A DNA stretch of 64,000 nucleotides from Verrucomicrobiia bacterium. GTDB taxonomy: Bacteria; Verrucomicrobiota; Verrucomicrobiia; Limisphaerales; CAIMTB01. The stretch covers positions 1-64,000 of the forward strand of contig JAHCBA010000007.1 in assembly GCA_019634625.1 (NCBI GenBank), read 5' to 3'. A program made the translations under genes and the position numbers. Below, in pieces: positions 46,455-56,255 of the stretch (position 1 is the stretch's first letter; every line of letters starts with the position of its first letter). Under the pieces are notes generated by a model that saw only the letters and a list, made by a program, of their open reading frames with translations, did not search any database and was not told where the DNA came from.

Positions 46455-48534
46455 TCCCATGAACGCCCAAGGAAGCACTCGTTTCGGATGCCTTATGGCG
46501 GCCGTTTTCGCCGCTCTCGTCACCCTCCCGGAGGTCCGCAGTCAGACGCCCCATGAAGTCCTGCTCCAACAAGCGGAGTCGCGATTTCGCGCGATTTACG
46601 ACCGGAACGAATTCCGCCCGCAGAGTCTTCGGGTCGACTGGATGCCTGATGGTTCGGGTTACACCGTTCTGGAGTCGGTGCCCGATGCCAAAGAGAATGT
46701 GCGCGTGCGCTATGACACGATCAGCGGCGAACGCACGGTGCTGGCTGGCTCGTCGCAACAACACACCTCCAGATCCGGGAACCTCTCCCCGGACGGCCGG
46801 CGCATCCTGTTCTCGGACCAGGGGAATCTCCATGTGCGTGATCTGAACGGTGATCACAGGATGCCACTGACTATGAGCGCTCCGGACGGCCCGGTTTCGC
46901 ACAGTCACGCGGTCTGGAGTCCCGACGGAGAGCGGATCGCTTTTGTGCAATCGGACCAATCCGGGGTAAAACTCCGGTCGGAGTTGGTTCCGGGAGACCC
47001 TTCGTATCCCGAAGTCCGGCAAGTGCGCTTTGCCCGGGTGGGGGGAACCATCCCGACCCTGCGCGTGGGTGTGGTGGATGCACGGGGAAAGGAGACACGA
47101 TGGCTTCCCATCCCCATGCCGGCAGAAGGTTTCTACCTGGGGGAGATCGGTTGGGCGGGAAACTCGGAGGAGCTCTTGATCGAGAAGTTGAGCCGCTTCC
47201 GTAACGAACGCGAGTTCCTCCTCGCCGACACCCGGACAGGCTCGCTCCGGCGCATTTTTCATGAAACCGATCCCGCCTGGGTGGATGGGAGCTACTCCCT
47301 CAACGCCGGGTGGACCTGGATTCGCAACGGTCAGGCGTTCATCGTGCTTTCCGAAAAGGATGGCTGGCGGCACGCCTATGTTTATTCGCGCGACGGCAAG
47401 GAACTCGCCCGCCTGACACCCGGAGAGTTTGACATCATCGAGCGCGCCGTGGTGGAAGAGAGCGGAGGTTGGTTTTATTTCCACGCGTCCCCCGACAACG
47501 CGACCCAGAAATACCTCTACCGCGTGGGCCTCGAAGGGGCCGGCACGCCCGAACGAGTCACACCCTGGAACCAGCCGGGCACACATGAGTACGATTTCTC
47601 CCCGGATGCCAGGTGGGCCATTCACACGTACTCGACGTTCGACGATCCTCCCATCACGGAACTGGTCCGGCTATCCGACCACAAAGTGATGCGCGTACTC
47701 GAAGACAACGAGGCACTGCGCAGGAAGATGCAGCCGTTGATCCCGCAGCCCACGGAGTTCCTCCAACTCGACATCGGCGACGGTGTGGTGGTGGACGCGT
47801 GGATGATCAAGCCGTCTGGATTCGATCCATCCAGGAAATATCCCGTGCTGGTCTACGTCTACGGCGAGCCGCACGCCCAGACCGTGCTGGACGCCTGGGG
47901 AAAAGTTCAGTCCGACTACCATCGCGTAATCGCCGACCTCGGCTTTCTGGTGGTGTCGATTGACAACCGGGGCACGCCGGCGCCCAAGGGAGCCGCGTGG
48001 CGGCGGTCCATCTTCGGCAGCCTCGGCCCCCTCTCCACGGAGGAACAGGCCGCGGCGTTGAAGGAACTGGCCCGCGCGCGACCGTACGTGGATGTGTCGC
48101 GGGTCGCGATCTGGGGTTGGAGCGGTGGCGGCTCGAACACGCTGAATGCGATGTTCCGCAAACCGGACGTGTACCAGGTCGGCATTGCCGTCGTGCCCAA
48201 ACCGCAGCCCCATCTCTACAACGCCTGGTTTCAAGAGATCTACATGCAGACACCGGAGACCAATCCGGATGGCTACCGCCGCGCCGCGCCGATCCATTAT
48301 GCGGAGGGGCTGAAAGGCAAACTGCTGATCATTCACGGCACAGGTGAGAAAAACACACATCTGCAGATTGTTGAAGGCTTGGTCGACCGGCTCATTGAGC
48401 TGGGAAAGCGGTTTGATTACATGGCCTATCCCAATCGCGACCATGGGCTCCGCGAGGGCCCAGGCTCGGTCGTCCATGTGCGCATGCTCATGGCGCGATA
48501 TCTCATCGAGAACCTGGTGCCTGGTCCGCAATGA
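46447..48534 (+). CDS. S9-family (DPP4-like) exported serine peptidase
   Basis: The 695-residue protein begins with a signal peptide (about 1-33, ending EVRSQ) in either of two starts (MHSPMNA or MNAQGST). A DPP4-type beta-propeller covers about 45-450, with SPDGRRILFSD and SPDGERIAFVQ blades. The alpha/beta-hydrolase domain has nucleophile S559 in GWSGGGSNT and H666 in NRDHGL. The acidic residue normally in HGTADDNVH is E634 in HGTGEKNTH. Family members cleave dipeptides after proline or alanine from peptide N-termini in the periplasm. The Glu-for-Asp change may lower activity. Genes for YdjY and DUF6288 proteins follow on the same strand. Confidence 0.88.
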   Translation: MHSPMNAQGSTRFGCLMAAVFAALVTLPEVRSQTPHEVLLQQAESRFRAIYDRNEFRPQSLRVDWMPDGSGYTVLESVPDAKENVRVRYDTISGERTVLAGSSQQHTSRSGNLSPDGRRILFSDQGNLHVRDLNGDHRMPLTMSAPDGPVSHSHAVWSPDGERIAFVQSDQSGVKLRSELVPGDPSYPEVRQVRFARVGGTIPTLRVGVVDARGKETRWLPIPMPAEGFYLGEIGWAGNSEELLIEKLSRFRNEREFLLADTRTGSLRRIFHETDPAWVDGSYSLNAGWTWIRNGQAFIVLSEKDGWRHAYVYSRDGKELARLTPGEFDIIERAVVEESGGWFYFHASPDNATQKYLYRVGLEGAGTPERVTPWNQPGTHEYDFSPDARWAIHTYSTFDDPPITELVRLSDHKVMRVLEDNEALRRKMQPLIPQPTEFLQLDIGDGVVVDAWMIKPSGFDPSRKYPVLVYVYGEPHAQTVLDAWGKVQSDYHRVIADLGFLVVSIDNRGTPAPKGAAWRRSIFGSLGPLSTEEQAAALKELARARPYVDVSRVAIWGWSGGGSNTLNAMFRKPDVYQVGIAVVPKPQPHLYNAWFQEIYMQTPETNPDGYRRAAPIHYAEGLKGKLLIIHGTGEKNTHLQIVEGLVDRLIELGKRFDYMAYPNRDHGLREGPGSVVHVRMLMARYLIENLVPGPQ

Positions 48535-48583
48535 AGCCACGGAATGTCCTCCTCCTTGGCGGGCAATCCCAACCTGCAGGGAC

Positions 48584-49453
48584 ATGCCAATGACCAGCCA
48601 GGAGCACAGAAGGACGCCGGCGGGTTTCCTGACGTTGTGGGCGGCGCTGACGATGCCCTGCGTGGCGCTGTGCGCAGCCGGGCCCAACTCCGAGTCCGTT
48701 TCCAGCAAACCGCCGGAATCGGTTCGGGACGTCACGATGGCCACCCTTCAGTCCGCCTTGCAGAACCTCAATTTTCCCGGGGTATCGATCAACGTTCAGG
48801 AGTGGTGCGTCGACGTGCAGAGTTCGGTCTGCCTTCATCGCGGTGAGCTGGAGTTGGTGGCCTGCACCCAAGGAACCAAGGAGCACGAATCCATCGTCGC
48901 CATCGAGGCCAGGCCGATGCACATTCACGCGGCGCTCCTGCTGTTGGGTGCGAAACCGGGAAGTCCGGCGACCCGCCAGCTGATAGGGGACCAAGGCGGG
49001 CGCTGGATTGACGTTCCACCCAGCGGCGGGCCGGTGGATGTCTCTCTGGTGCTCAAGGGCGGGGATGGAAGAATGATCGAGCACCCCATCAGCGATTTCA
49101 TCGCCCCTTCCAGCAGGAGGTCCGATGGCTCCGCTTCACCGGACAAGGAGGCCAGGTTTCCGACGCACACCTTTCTCTTTGCGGGTTCCATCCTGTATGG
49201 CGACGGGCCTGGGCCGCGACAATACTTGAGCGACCAAAGCGGAAACGTGATCTCTCTCTCCACCTTTGGCGACGAGTTGCTCTGCCTGCCGGCGATACAC
49301 AGCCAGGACAATGAGGCGCTCATGTGGCAGATTAACGCCACGAACCTTCCCGCCGTGGGTTCCAACGTCACCCTTCGACTTCGCCCGCAACTTCTGCCCG
49401 CCGCGAAAGGTGCACAGGCCAATCCATCCCCCGCAGGAACGGGCCACCCATGA
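48584..49453 (+). CDS. YdjY-domain exported protein
   Basis: About 289 residues from ATG 48584 (ATG 48590 is a near-equal option). A signal peptide is likely (TPAGFLTLWAALTMPCVALC). The body contains the YdjY-type segment LELVACTQGTKEHESIVAIE and HIHAALLLLGAKPGSP, ending in GPGPRQYLSDQSGNVISLS and FGDELLCLPAIHSQDNEALM. The function is unknown. In related bacteria YdjY proteins occur with peptidases and PDZ proteins, as here. It begins 50 bases after the peptidase stop. Confidence 0.75.
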   Translation: MPMTSQEHRRTPAGFLTLWAALTMPCVALCAAGPNSESVSSKPPESVRDVTMATLQSALQNLNFPGVSINVQEWCVDVQSSVCLHRGELELVACTQGTKEHESIVAIEARPMHIHAALLLLGAKPGSPATRQLIGDQGGRWIDVPPSGGPVDVSLVLKGGDGRMIEHPISDFIAPSSRRSDGSASPDKEARFPTHTFLFAGSILYGDGPGPRQYLSDQSGNVISLSTFGDELLCLPAIHSQDNEALMWQINATNLPAVGSNVTLRLRPQLLPAAKGAQANPSPAGTGHP

Positions 49454-49557
49454 AGGGCGAACTTCTCTTGCCGGATGGCGCAACCGGGCAAGTTGAGAGC
49501 TCGCAGAAGCCTCCTCGAAGCGAAGACAGCATTTCGACAACTCAACAGGCCTGATTT

Positions 49558-51960
49558 ATGACGACTCGGCTCTTCACTCTCTTCCTCGTGGTTCTGCTCG
49601 GTGCGCCTGCGTCCACCATGGCCGCAGCCAGAAGCCAGCCACTGACGATCCCCGACCTCACCCGGGGCGATGCCATTCCCGCGGGCGCCAAGCACGACTG
49701 GAATCTCGGTCCCACGGGGCTGCGCGGCTGGATGTTCTGCGACAGGATGGTGACCACCGATGCGCGGCAGATTTCCATCACCCAGGTGGAGAAGGGTTCT
49801 CCTGCCGACGGAATCCTTGCTGTCGGGGACGTCATTCTGGGGGTCGGCGGCAACCCGTTTTCGCACGATCCGCGCACCGAGTTCGGCAGCGCAGTCACCC
49901 TCGCCGAATCCGAAGCGGGCGGGGGAAGACTGGCTGTGACCCGCTGGAGGACGGGCAAGGTGGAGGACGTCGTTGTCCAACTCCCCGTGCAGGGCAGCTA
50001 CGGCGCCACGGCACCTTACGACTGCCCAAAGTCCAAACGCATTCTCGAACAGGGGTGCAAGGCGCTGGCCGGGAAGGTGGCCCGATCCCCGGATCGGGAC
50101 GATCCGATTGTGCGCTCCCTCAATGCGCTCGCCCTGCTGGCGAGCGGCGATTCCGCGTATCTCCCGCTGGTGAAAAGGGAAGCCCATTGGGCGGCGGGTT
50201 TCTCGTCGCGCTCCATGCAGACCTGGCACTACGGCTACGTCATGATCCTGCTCGCCGAGTATGTTCTATCGACCGGTGACTCGTCGGTCCTGCCCGGACT
50301 ACGGCGTCTCGCACTCGAGGCGGCCAATGGCCAGAGCGCGGTCGGTTCCTGGGGCCACGGATTTGCGAAGCCCACCGGCCGCCTCGGCGGCTACGGGATG
50401 ATGAATTCTCCGGGAGTGCCGCTGACCATCGGCTTGGTGCTGGCGCGCGAGGCCGGCGTGAAGGACCCGGAGGTGGGCCGCGCCATCGAACTCAGCGCCC
50501 GCTTGTTGCGGTTCTACATCGGCAAAGGGGCGATCCCGTATGGCGACCATCACCCGTGGATCGAGAACCACGAAGACAACGGCAAATGCGGCATGGCTGC
50601 GGTCCTGTTCAACCTTCTCGGCGAGAAGCATGGGGCGGAGTTCTTCTCCCGCATGAGCCTTGCGTCCCATGGACCCGAGCGCGACACCGGGCACACCGGC
50701 AATTTCTTCAACCTCCTGTGGGCGATGCCCGGCATCGCCCAGTCCGGCCCCCAGGCCACCGGAGCTTGGATGCAGGAATTCGGCGCGTGGTACTTCGACT
50801 TCGCCCGCCGCTGGGACGGCACGTTCGCCCATCAAGGGCCGCCCGAGCCGGACAACGACAGCTACAAGGGTTGGGACGCCACCGGCGCCTACCTGCTGGC
50901 TTACGCGACGCCGCTGAAGAAGCTCTATCTGACTGGCAAGCGACCGGCCGTCACTCCGCAGTTGGACTCCGCCGCGGCGCAGGCTCTCCTCCAGGATGGC
51001 CGTGGCTGGGACAACAAGGACCGTTACAGCACCTACGACAGGTTTACCGAAGAGCAGTTGTTGGAACGCCTCGGCAGTTGGTCGCCGGTGGTTCGCGAGC
51101 GGGCCGCGATGGCACTGGGCCGGCGCAAGGAGGTCGCGATTCCACCCTTGGTCGACCTGCTGGAGTCGACCACGCTGTATGCCCGTTACGGTGCCTGCCA
51201 GGCCCTGACCGCCCTGCGCGGGCGTGGGGCGCCAGCCATCGAACCGTTGCGGAAAGCACTGGCGGACCAGGATCTCTGGTTGCGCATCAAGGCCGCCGAA
51301 GCGCTGGCAGCCATCGGCGCCCCCGCCATGCAGGCGGTGCCCCAACTCCTCAGGTTGCTGGTGCAGGAGGATCTGCAGGGCGATCCGCGCGGCATGCAGC
51401 AGCGGTATCTGTCGTTTGCTCTCTTCGATCGGGGCGGGATGCTGAACCGCTCGCTGGAGGGCGTGGATCGCGAGGCGCTTTACGACGCTGTGCGCGCCGG
51501 GTTGAAGAACCAGGACGGTCGTGCCCGGGGCAGCATCGGATCGGTCTATCGGAATCTGTCCGCCGAAGACATCAAGCCTCTGCTGCCCGCCATCTATCAG
51601 GCGATCATGGAGCCGGCTCCGAGCGGAAAAATGTTCGCCGACTCCATCCGCGTGGAGGGACTGCGAGTCCTGGCCAAACATCGGATCGCGGAGGGCATCA
51701 GCGCCTGCGTCCAATACACCCGCGACCAGAATCCATGGGCCAGCGAGCATCGGACCCCTGAACTGATGGAGATCCTGCTCAGCTATGGGACACACGCCAG
51801 GTCGGTCATTCCGGAGCTGACCAGGATCGGCAACTACTTTGAGAAGGACGAAAAGGACTTTCCCAAGGAGCTCATGCTCCGGAAGGCCAGGTCCGTCCGC
51901 GAGACGATTGCTGCAATCGAGGCTTCGACGGACACCCCGGAACTCGTCCACCTGCAATAG
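49558..51960 (+). CDS. Exported DUF6288/PDZ/HEAT-repeat protein
   Basis: The 800-residue protein has a signal peptide (about 1-24, ending STMAAAR). A PDZ-like domain follows at about 60-135 (RQISITQVEKGSPADGILAV and GDVILGVGGNPFSHDPRT), then an alpha-helical toroid-like region (about 155-470) with HPWIENHEDNGKCGMAAVLF and GHTGNFFNLLWAMPGIAQSG. HEAT-type repeats occupy about 500-650 (VRERAAMALGRRKEV; DLWLRIKAAEALAAIG). It resembles DUF6288 proteins of Planctomycetota/Verrucomicrobiota, of unknown function. It lies 104 bases after the YdjY gene. Confidence 0.85.
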   Translation: MTTRLFTLFLVVLLGAPASTMAAARSQPLTIPDLTRGDAIPAGAKHDWNLGPTGLRGWMFCDRMVTTDARQISITQVEKGSPADGILAVGDVILGVGGNPFSHDPRTEFGSAVTLAESEAGGGRLAVTRWRTGKVEDVVVQLPVQGSYGATAPYDCPKSKRILEQGCKALAGKVARSPDRDDPIVRSLNALALLASGDSAYLPLVKREAHWAAGFSSRSMQTWHYGYVMILLAEYVLSTGDSSVLPGLRRLALEAANGQSAVGSWGHGFAKPTGRLGGYGMMNSPGVPLTIGLVLAREAGVKDPEVGRAIELSARLLRFYIGKGAIPYGDHHPWIENHEDNGKCGMAAVLFNLLGEKHGAEFFSRMSLASHGPERDTGHTGNFFNLLWAMPGIAQSGPQATGAWMQEFGAWYFDFARRWDGTFAHQGPPEPDNDSYKGWDATGAYLLAYATPLKKLYLTGKRPAVTPQLDSAAAQALLQDGRGWDNKDRYSTYDRFTEEQLLERLGSWSPVVRERAAMALGRRKEVAIPPLVDLLESTTLYARYGACQALTALRGRGAPAIEPLRKALADQDLWLRIKAAEALAAIGAPAMQAVPQLLRLLVQEDLQGDPRGMQQRYLSFALFDRGGMLNRSLEGVDREALYDAVRAGLKNQDGRARGSIGSVYRNLSAEDIKPLLPAIYQAIMEPAPSGKMFADSIRVEGLRVLAKHRIAEGISACVQYTRDQNPWASEHRTPELMEILLSYGTHARSVIPELTRIGNYFEKDEKDFPKELMLRKARSVRETIAAIEASTDTPELVHLQ

Positions 51961-52083
51961 GCCCAGGCCCTCATCGCCTTCGAAGCGTCCAGGTCCGCGC
52001 CGAAGCTCGTCAGTCTGGTGGATTCCATCGCAAACCCATCGAAGAGCATTCCCGATGACAATACTTGCAGCCAGCAAATCACC

Positions 52084-53271
52084 ATGAAACCAGCTGTCTT
52101 CCTCACCGCAGCCATGCTGTGCGCCCTCACTCCGGGCTCCCTGGCCGGACCGCTCAAGGTGCTCATCCTCGCCGGACAGTCCAACATGGAGGGACATGCC
52201 GCAATCAGCACCTTTGACTACATCGGCAAAGACCCGCTGACGGCACCCATTCTCGCGGAGATGCGCAACCTGGATGGAACCCCACGCATTTGTGACAGGG
52301 TCTGGATGTCCTATTTGACCGGACCTTATGATGGCAGTGCCAACGGCGAGGGCCTGGGGAAGTTGACCGCCGGCTTTGGCGCGCGTGGCAACGCACCCAC
52401 CAAGGATGGCGGCAGGATCGGTCCGGAGTTCACCTTCGGAATCTACATGGAGAAGGAGCTGAAGCAGCCCATTCTGATTATCAAGACCGCCTGGGGTGGC
52501 AGGTCGCTCAACACCGAATTTCGTCCGCCCAGTGCCGGGCCCTACAAGCTGCCCAGGCGGACTCAAGATGAGTGGGACAAACACCCGAATGGCGCCCACG
52601 GAATTCCCAGACTTGAGGATCGGAAGAAATGGCAGGATGAAAAGGATGCCGCCTCAGGTGTATTTTACCGAATGATGATCGACCATGTGAAGATGGTGCT
52701 GGCAGATCCCGGGCGGGTCTGTCCTGCCTATGATCCCAGGGAGGGGTACGAACTGGCCGGTTTCGTCTGGCTTCAGGGATTCAACGATCTGGTCGATGGG
52801 ACAACCTATCCCGGCCCCAACCAGCCTGGAAAATACGATCTGTATTCGGACCTGCTGGCCAGATTCATTCGCGATGTTCGAAAAGACCTGTCAGCCCCGA
52901 GGATGCCATTCGTGATCGGCGTGCTGGGAGTCGGCGGTGAGAGTGAAAACAGGATTTTCCGCAAGGCCATGGCCGCACCGGCCGACATGCCCGAGTTCAA
53001 GGGCAACGTCGTTGCGGTTGAGACCGCTCCCTTCTGGGATCATGCCATCGAAGCGGCTCAACCCAGGCAGGACGAGTACAACAATATCATCCGAACGGCG
53101 CACACCTTGAAGCAGGATGGGACAATCGATCGGGATCGGAAATGGAATCGTTACTGGAAGCCTGTTGGCACGCCTCTGCCAGAGGAACGGATCTGGCGCT
53201 TCGCTACGATGGATGCCAGCGAAAGGAAGGACACGTTGGAGGTATACACCGACAGGCGATTCCGTGACATC
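52084..53271 (+). pseudogene. Sialate O-acetylesterase, 5' part (interrupted by IS)
   Basis: This part encodes the N-terminal 396 residues of a secreted CE6-type acetylesterase. It has a signal peptide (FLTAAMLCALTPGSLAGP), the nucleophile S33 in AGQSNMEGHA, and VWLQGFNDLVDG as the QGE-type block. The frame continues into the IS and stops at 53409 with about 45 unrelated residues. When the insertion and one target copy are removed, the frame reads DRRFRDITLPAGMENWH and joins the 3' part exactly, giving about 599 residues. As it stands, the esterase lacks its C-terminus and probably does not work. Confidence 0.88.
53264..53271. repeat. Left target-site duplication of the IS
   Basis: GTGACATC at 53264-53271 is repeated at 55073-55080 on the other side of the element. 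The duplicated eight bases show a single recent insertion. Confidence 0.9.
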
Positions 53272-53405
53272 GATCGGTGTTACCCACTCCATTTGCAGAT
53301 GAATGCTGGGATGGTGTTTGAGCTTCACTGCGGCGTGTCTGATGAGGTGAGAAGTTTTTCGCGTGTAGTGGTCTTGGAGATCCCCATGGTTAGCTCCGTG
53401 AGCCG

Positions 53406-54698
53406 TTAGCGAAGGTAGGCGCGCATCAGCGGGCGCAGCTTCTCAATTCCAGCATGCCAGTCCCAACCGGAGAGAATCGCATCCTGCATCCAACGCGTGA
53501 ACTGGCTGCTCCATCGGGTGATCAGTCGTAGTATCCGCACGAATGGAGACACCGTCCGGCCCTTGGACTGCGCGGTCGCCTCTCGGTTCTTTACCGCCGC
53601 TTCATACCGGATCTCCACTTTCTCATCCCGGATTCCCTCCTGAGCCTCCAGTCGCGCGCTCAAAAGGAGCAGGAGGTTGTGCACCAAGACCAGGAACTCG
53701 TTCTGAACCTGCGCGGGTATCGGACCCAATCCCCAAGCCCGCTTCTCCCCCAGGAGATTCTCACACACATCGAAGAACTTCTCGATATCCCAGCGCAGCC
53801 GGTAGAGCTGAGCGATGACCCCTGGCGGCAGACGGAACTCCGTGGTCAAGAACTCGTGAACCTCACCCGTTTCCGGATCCTGATAGCGAACCCGTCGAAA
53901 TTCCCCCGGTTCTGCGAACCACACCCGCTCATCGGAGAGCACGCCTTTGTTGCGCGGGTCCTTCTTGATCCATTCCAGCGGCTTGGACTGGCGAACGACC
54001 AGATTCGATTTGGTGCGGGTGATCACCGTGAAGCCGCCCTTGAACTTCGCGCCCCGCAGGAACGCGAAGTCCACGGCAACCGGATCGATAACCAGAATGG
54101 TGCCCTTGGCGTTGGGGCGCCAAAGGAAGTCGCTCCACGGGCGGGCTTTGACGGCAGCCCATTCGTGTTGATGTCCCTCCGTCTGGGCCAGAACCCGTGC
54201 GGCCCCGGTCCGAAGGTCTCGCAGAAAGATGCCGGTGACGGTGCCCGGCACCTCCATGCGTCCTGCGGCCGTTGGCGCCGCGGGCTCATGAGTGGCATGT
54301 CGAACGTCGTGACCGTCCAGGGCCAGAACGTCTCGGCCCAGGAGTTCCGGAAAGCACGCGAAGCGATCCCTGGGCCCGGAGATGGTTCGGGAAAGAGTGG
54401 TGTTGAGTTCGTGAATGAACGCGAGACGGCGCATGCTGCGGACGGCACCGAAATAGGCCTTCACGGAAACCTCGGTTACATCGCATTGACGGGCGGACTG
54501 AAGAAAGGAGCGCCCGGACGGATGGAGTGTGTTTATGCGACGAACCCCGAGGGAGATAAACTCCTCGTCCGAGAAAGGGAGGCCCTCGCTATAGTTTTCG
54601 AGGGAGGCGAGAATGCTGAGTGCGGGCTCCAGAAGCACATCACGAACAAGAGTACTCATCGGTGCGAATAGTGTCACAGTATTGAGACCTATATGCAC
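53406..54698 (-). CDS. IS4-family DDE transposase
   Basis: 430 residues from the longest start; MSTLVRDVLLEPALS at codon 14 is a good alternative. The catalytic core shows DDE residues: the first aspartate in LALDGHDVRHATH, the second in VIDPVAVDFAF, and the glutamate in YRLRWDIEKFFDV (the Y-x2-R-x3-E segment of IS4 transposases). The lysine six residues further on is not obvious here. The frame is uninterrupted, so the element may still be mobile. Confidence 0.92.
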   Translation of the reverse strand: MHIGLNTVTLFAPMSTLVRDVLLEPALSILASLENYSEGLPFSDEEFISLGVRRINTLHPSGRSFLQSARQCDVTEVSVKAYFGAVRSMRRLAFIHELNTTLSRTISGPRDRFACFPELLGRDVLALDGHDVRHATHEPAAPTAAGRMEVPGTVTGIFLRDLRTGAARVLAQTEGHQHEWAAVKARPWSDFLWRPNAKGTILVIDPVAVDFAFLRGAKFKGGFTVITRTKSNLVVRQSKPLEWIKKDPRNKGVLSDERVWFAEPGEFRRVRYQDPETGEVHEFLTTEFRLPPGVIAQLYRLRWDIEKFFDVCENLLGEKRAWGLGPIPAQVQNEFLVLVHNLLLLLSARLEAQEGIRDEKVEIRYEAAVKNREATAQSKGRTVSPFVRILRLITRWSSQFTRWMQDAILSGWDWHAGIEKLRPLMRAYLR

Positions 54699-55056
54699 GT
54701 CCTATCACAAGGAGAGGGTGAGAACTTTAGGCGACATGGCATCCGCTCGAACTGGGCCTGTAGCGAGTCCTTTGAGCCGCCGGCCGGAATCCGCCTGTCT
54801 TCCATCTCCGATGGCATGGCGACCCAGTGGGAGCGCAAGGCTCGGGGACTAAAGAAGGACCGTGAGAATTTTCAAAATTTTTCGGGAGCATTGGTGTATG
54901 TCGTGGAGCACTGCCTTGCGGCATGTCGGGCCGCAATGTCACCCTGGTCGCGCTTGAACCCCTGGGGTCAATCCCCTGTACGGGCGAGAAGTAGGGCCAT
55001 GCCTCCGGTGGTGTAGGATGCGTTGCCGCTTGAGCCTGATCCAAATCATTTATCGG

Positions 55057-55072
55057 GTGGGTAACACCGATC
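55057..55072. repeat. Right terminal inverted repeat of the IS
   Basis: GTGGGTAACACCGATC is the exact reverse complement of the left end at 53272-53287. The right target duplication GTGACATC follows at 55073-55080. Confidence 0.93.
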
Positions 55073-55080
55073 GTGACATC

Positions 55081-55692
55081 ACGTTGCCGGCGGGGATGGA
55101 GAACTGGCACATGCCCGAATTCGACGACAGCCATTGGACCGAAGGCAGGGCCCCCATCGGCAAAGGTGTCTGGAAACACAGCGGAATCACCCTGGACAAG
55201 TTCCCATCGGCATGGGGAAAGGGCGAGTTCCTGCTGATGCGCTCGACGTTCCATCTTGAAGACATCAACAACGATTCCTATCGCATCGCGATTTTGGCGA
55301 GACAAGGATTCCATGTCTATTTGAACGGCCAAAAGATTCACACCTATATCTGGTGGCAGGACAAGCCGCAATACAGGTCCATCATCCTCGAAAAGGAAGG
55401 AATCAGACATTTGAGCAAGGGGAGAAACGTATTGGCGGTTTATGCCAATGACCAATACTCCCCAGCCTCCCCGGAACATTATGCCGCCTTGGATGTATGG
55501 ATTGAGGGAATCACCAAGGCAGACCAGGAAATGCTCGACCTCGCCTTGGAGGAGGTCCTTCCCCTCCAAGACAGAGAGGTCCTGAAAGGCGCATCCAATG
55601 GCGGTTACCACTATTTTGGCAGTGCGAAGATCTTCGCCCAGATGGGTAAGGCGTTTGCAGAGGCCTTGGTGGGTATAGAGAGAGCCAGGTAG
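55081..55692 (+). pseudogene. Sialate O-acetylesterase, 3' part
   Basis: This 203-codon stretch (stop at 55690-55692) reads TLPAGMENWHMPEFDDSHW at its start. That is a galactose-binding-like beta-sandwich domain inserted in large CE6 esterases. It ends with GGYHYFGSAKIFAQMGKAFA, the normal C-terminus of the esterase domain containing the likely catalytic histidine. It is in the same frame as the 5' part once the IS is removed. An ATG at 55018 inside the IS end could start a short separate protein, but this would lack the nucleophile. Confidence 0.87.
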
Positions 55693-55964
55693 GCGCGAGC
55701 GACAGACGGCGGATGCGCCAAGCCATCCCTGTTGAAGCGACGCAAGCCTCGGCGAAGCGAAGCCGCCGAAACCGCAGAAAAGGTCGAGGCAGGTCAGTCG
55801 GTTGCCGGCCGGTGCGTTCGTCATGGGAGCCAGGCGCTTCTGATCTCCTTGGCCGGCGATTTGAACCCGACGGCATCGGACCGGGTGGGCGCGCTCATGG
55901 GAAGAAATCCTACCCGTTGAGTGGAGTCCGCATAGGAAAATGCTTGCTGACGAATCGCAACCCC

Positions 55965-56130
55965 GTGCATCCCGGAGTTCTGGGGAGTGGTGCGAATTTC
56001 GCGAGGCGTCGCTTCGGAGGGCCGGGTTCCACGAGGCCGCAAGGGTGTGGCGCGTTGGGTTGAGGACTCGCAGAGCTCGTCCCTCCGATTCGCGGCCTCC
56101 TCACCCGCAACTCCGGGATGCACCCGGATT
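55965..56130. repeat. Dispersed module, complete copy
   Basis: The module is bounded by CATCCCGGAGTTCTGGG (about 55969) and CGCAACTCCGGGATGCACC (about 56106-56124) as inverted ends. It holds GGTGCGAATTTCGCGAGGCG, GGTTCCACGAGGCCGCAAGG, and GACTCGCAGAGCTCGTCCCT. It has no hexamer array. The 270 bases from 55693 to 55964 hold no gene. Confidence 0.85.
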
Positions 56131-56131
56131 T

Positions 56132-56210
56132 CCGAATCGGCCCTTCCTGTCGCTGCCCTCATCCGGAGCCTGATTTGTCAAATTCACAGATCTGACCCCG
56201 GGGGGGGCCC
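56132..56210. repeat. 79-bp direct repeat, left copy (REP-like)
   Basis: CCGAATCGGCCCTTCCTGTC ... TTTGTCAAATTCACAGATCT ... GACCCCGGGG occurs here and again at 56785-56861 with few changes. The CAGATCTGACCCC core resembles repeats often found beside REP-associated transposases. The two copies flank the next small gene. Confidence 0.88.
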
Positions 56211-56255
56211 TTGTCTTTACAACCCCGGGCACGTGCCTGGAATCTGCCCCGGTAC

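Larger units (their letters stand above)
53272..55072. mobile_element. IS4-type insertion sequence (1801 bp)
   Basis: The ends are perfect 16-base inverted repeats, GATCGGTGTTACCCAC at 53272-53287 and its reverse complement at 55057-55072, flanked by the eight-base duplication GTGACATC. One DDE transposase gene lies on the minus strand. About 358 bases between the transposase start and the right end are non-coding, and about 134 bases lie at the left end. Both the intact ends and the exact duplication point to a recent insertion into the acetylesterase gene. Confidence 0.93.

Noticed and set aside
48344-49453. YdjY gene starting inside the peptidase gene
   Set aside because: The first 80 codons are out of frame with the peptidase end and unlike the family; ATG 48584 gives a proper signal peptide.
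53320-54760. IS ends close to the transposase gene
   Set aside because: No inverted repeats were found there; the perfect 16-base ends and eight-base duplication lie further out at 53272 and 55072.
55018-55692. Independent 224-residue protein starting inside the IS right end
   Set aside because: Its first 21 codons are IS end sequence, and the remainder continues the acetylesterase in frame; it is treated as the 3' half of the split gene.
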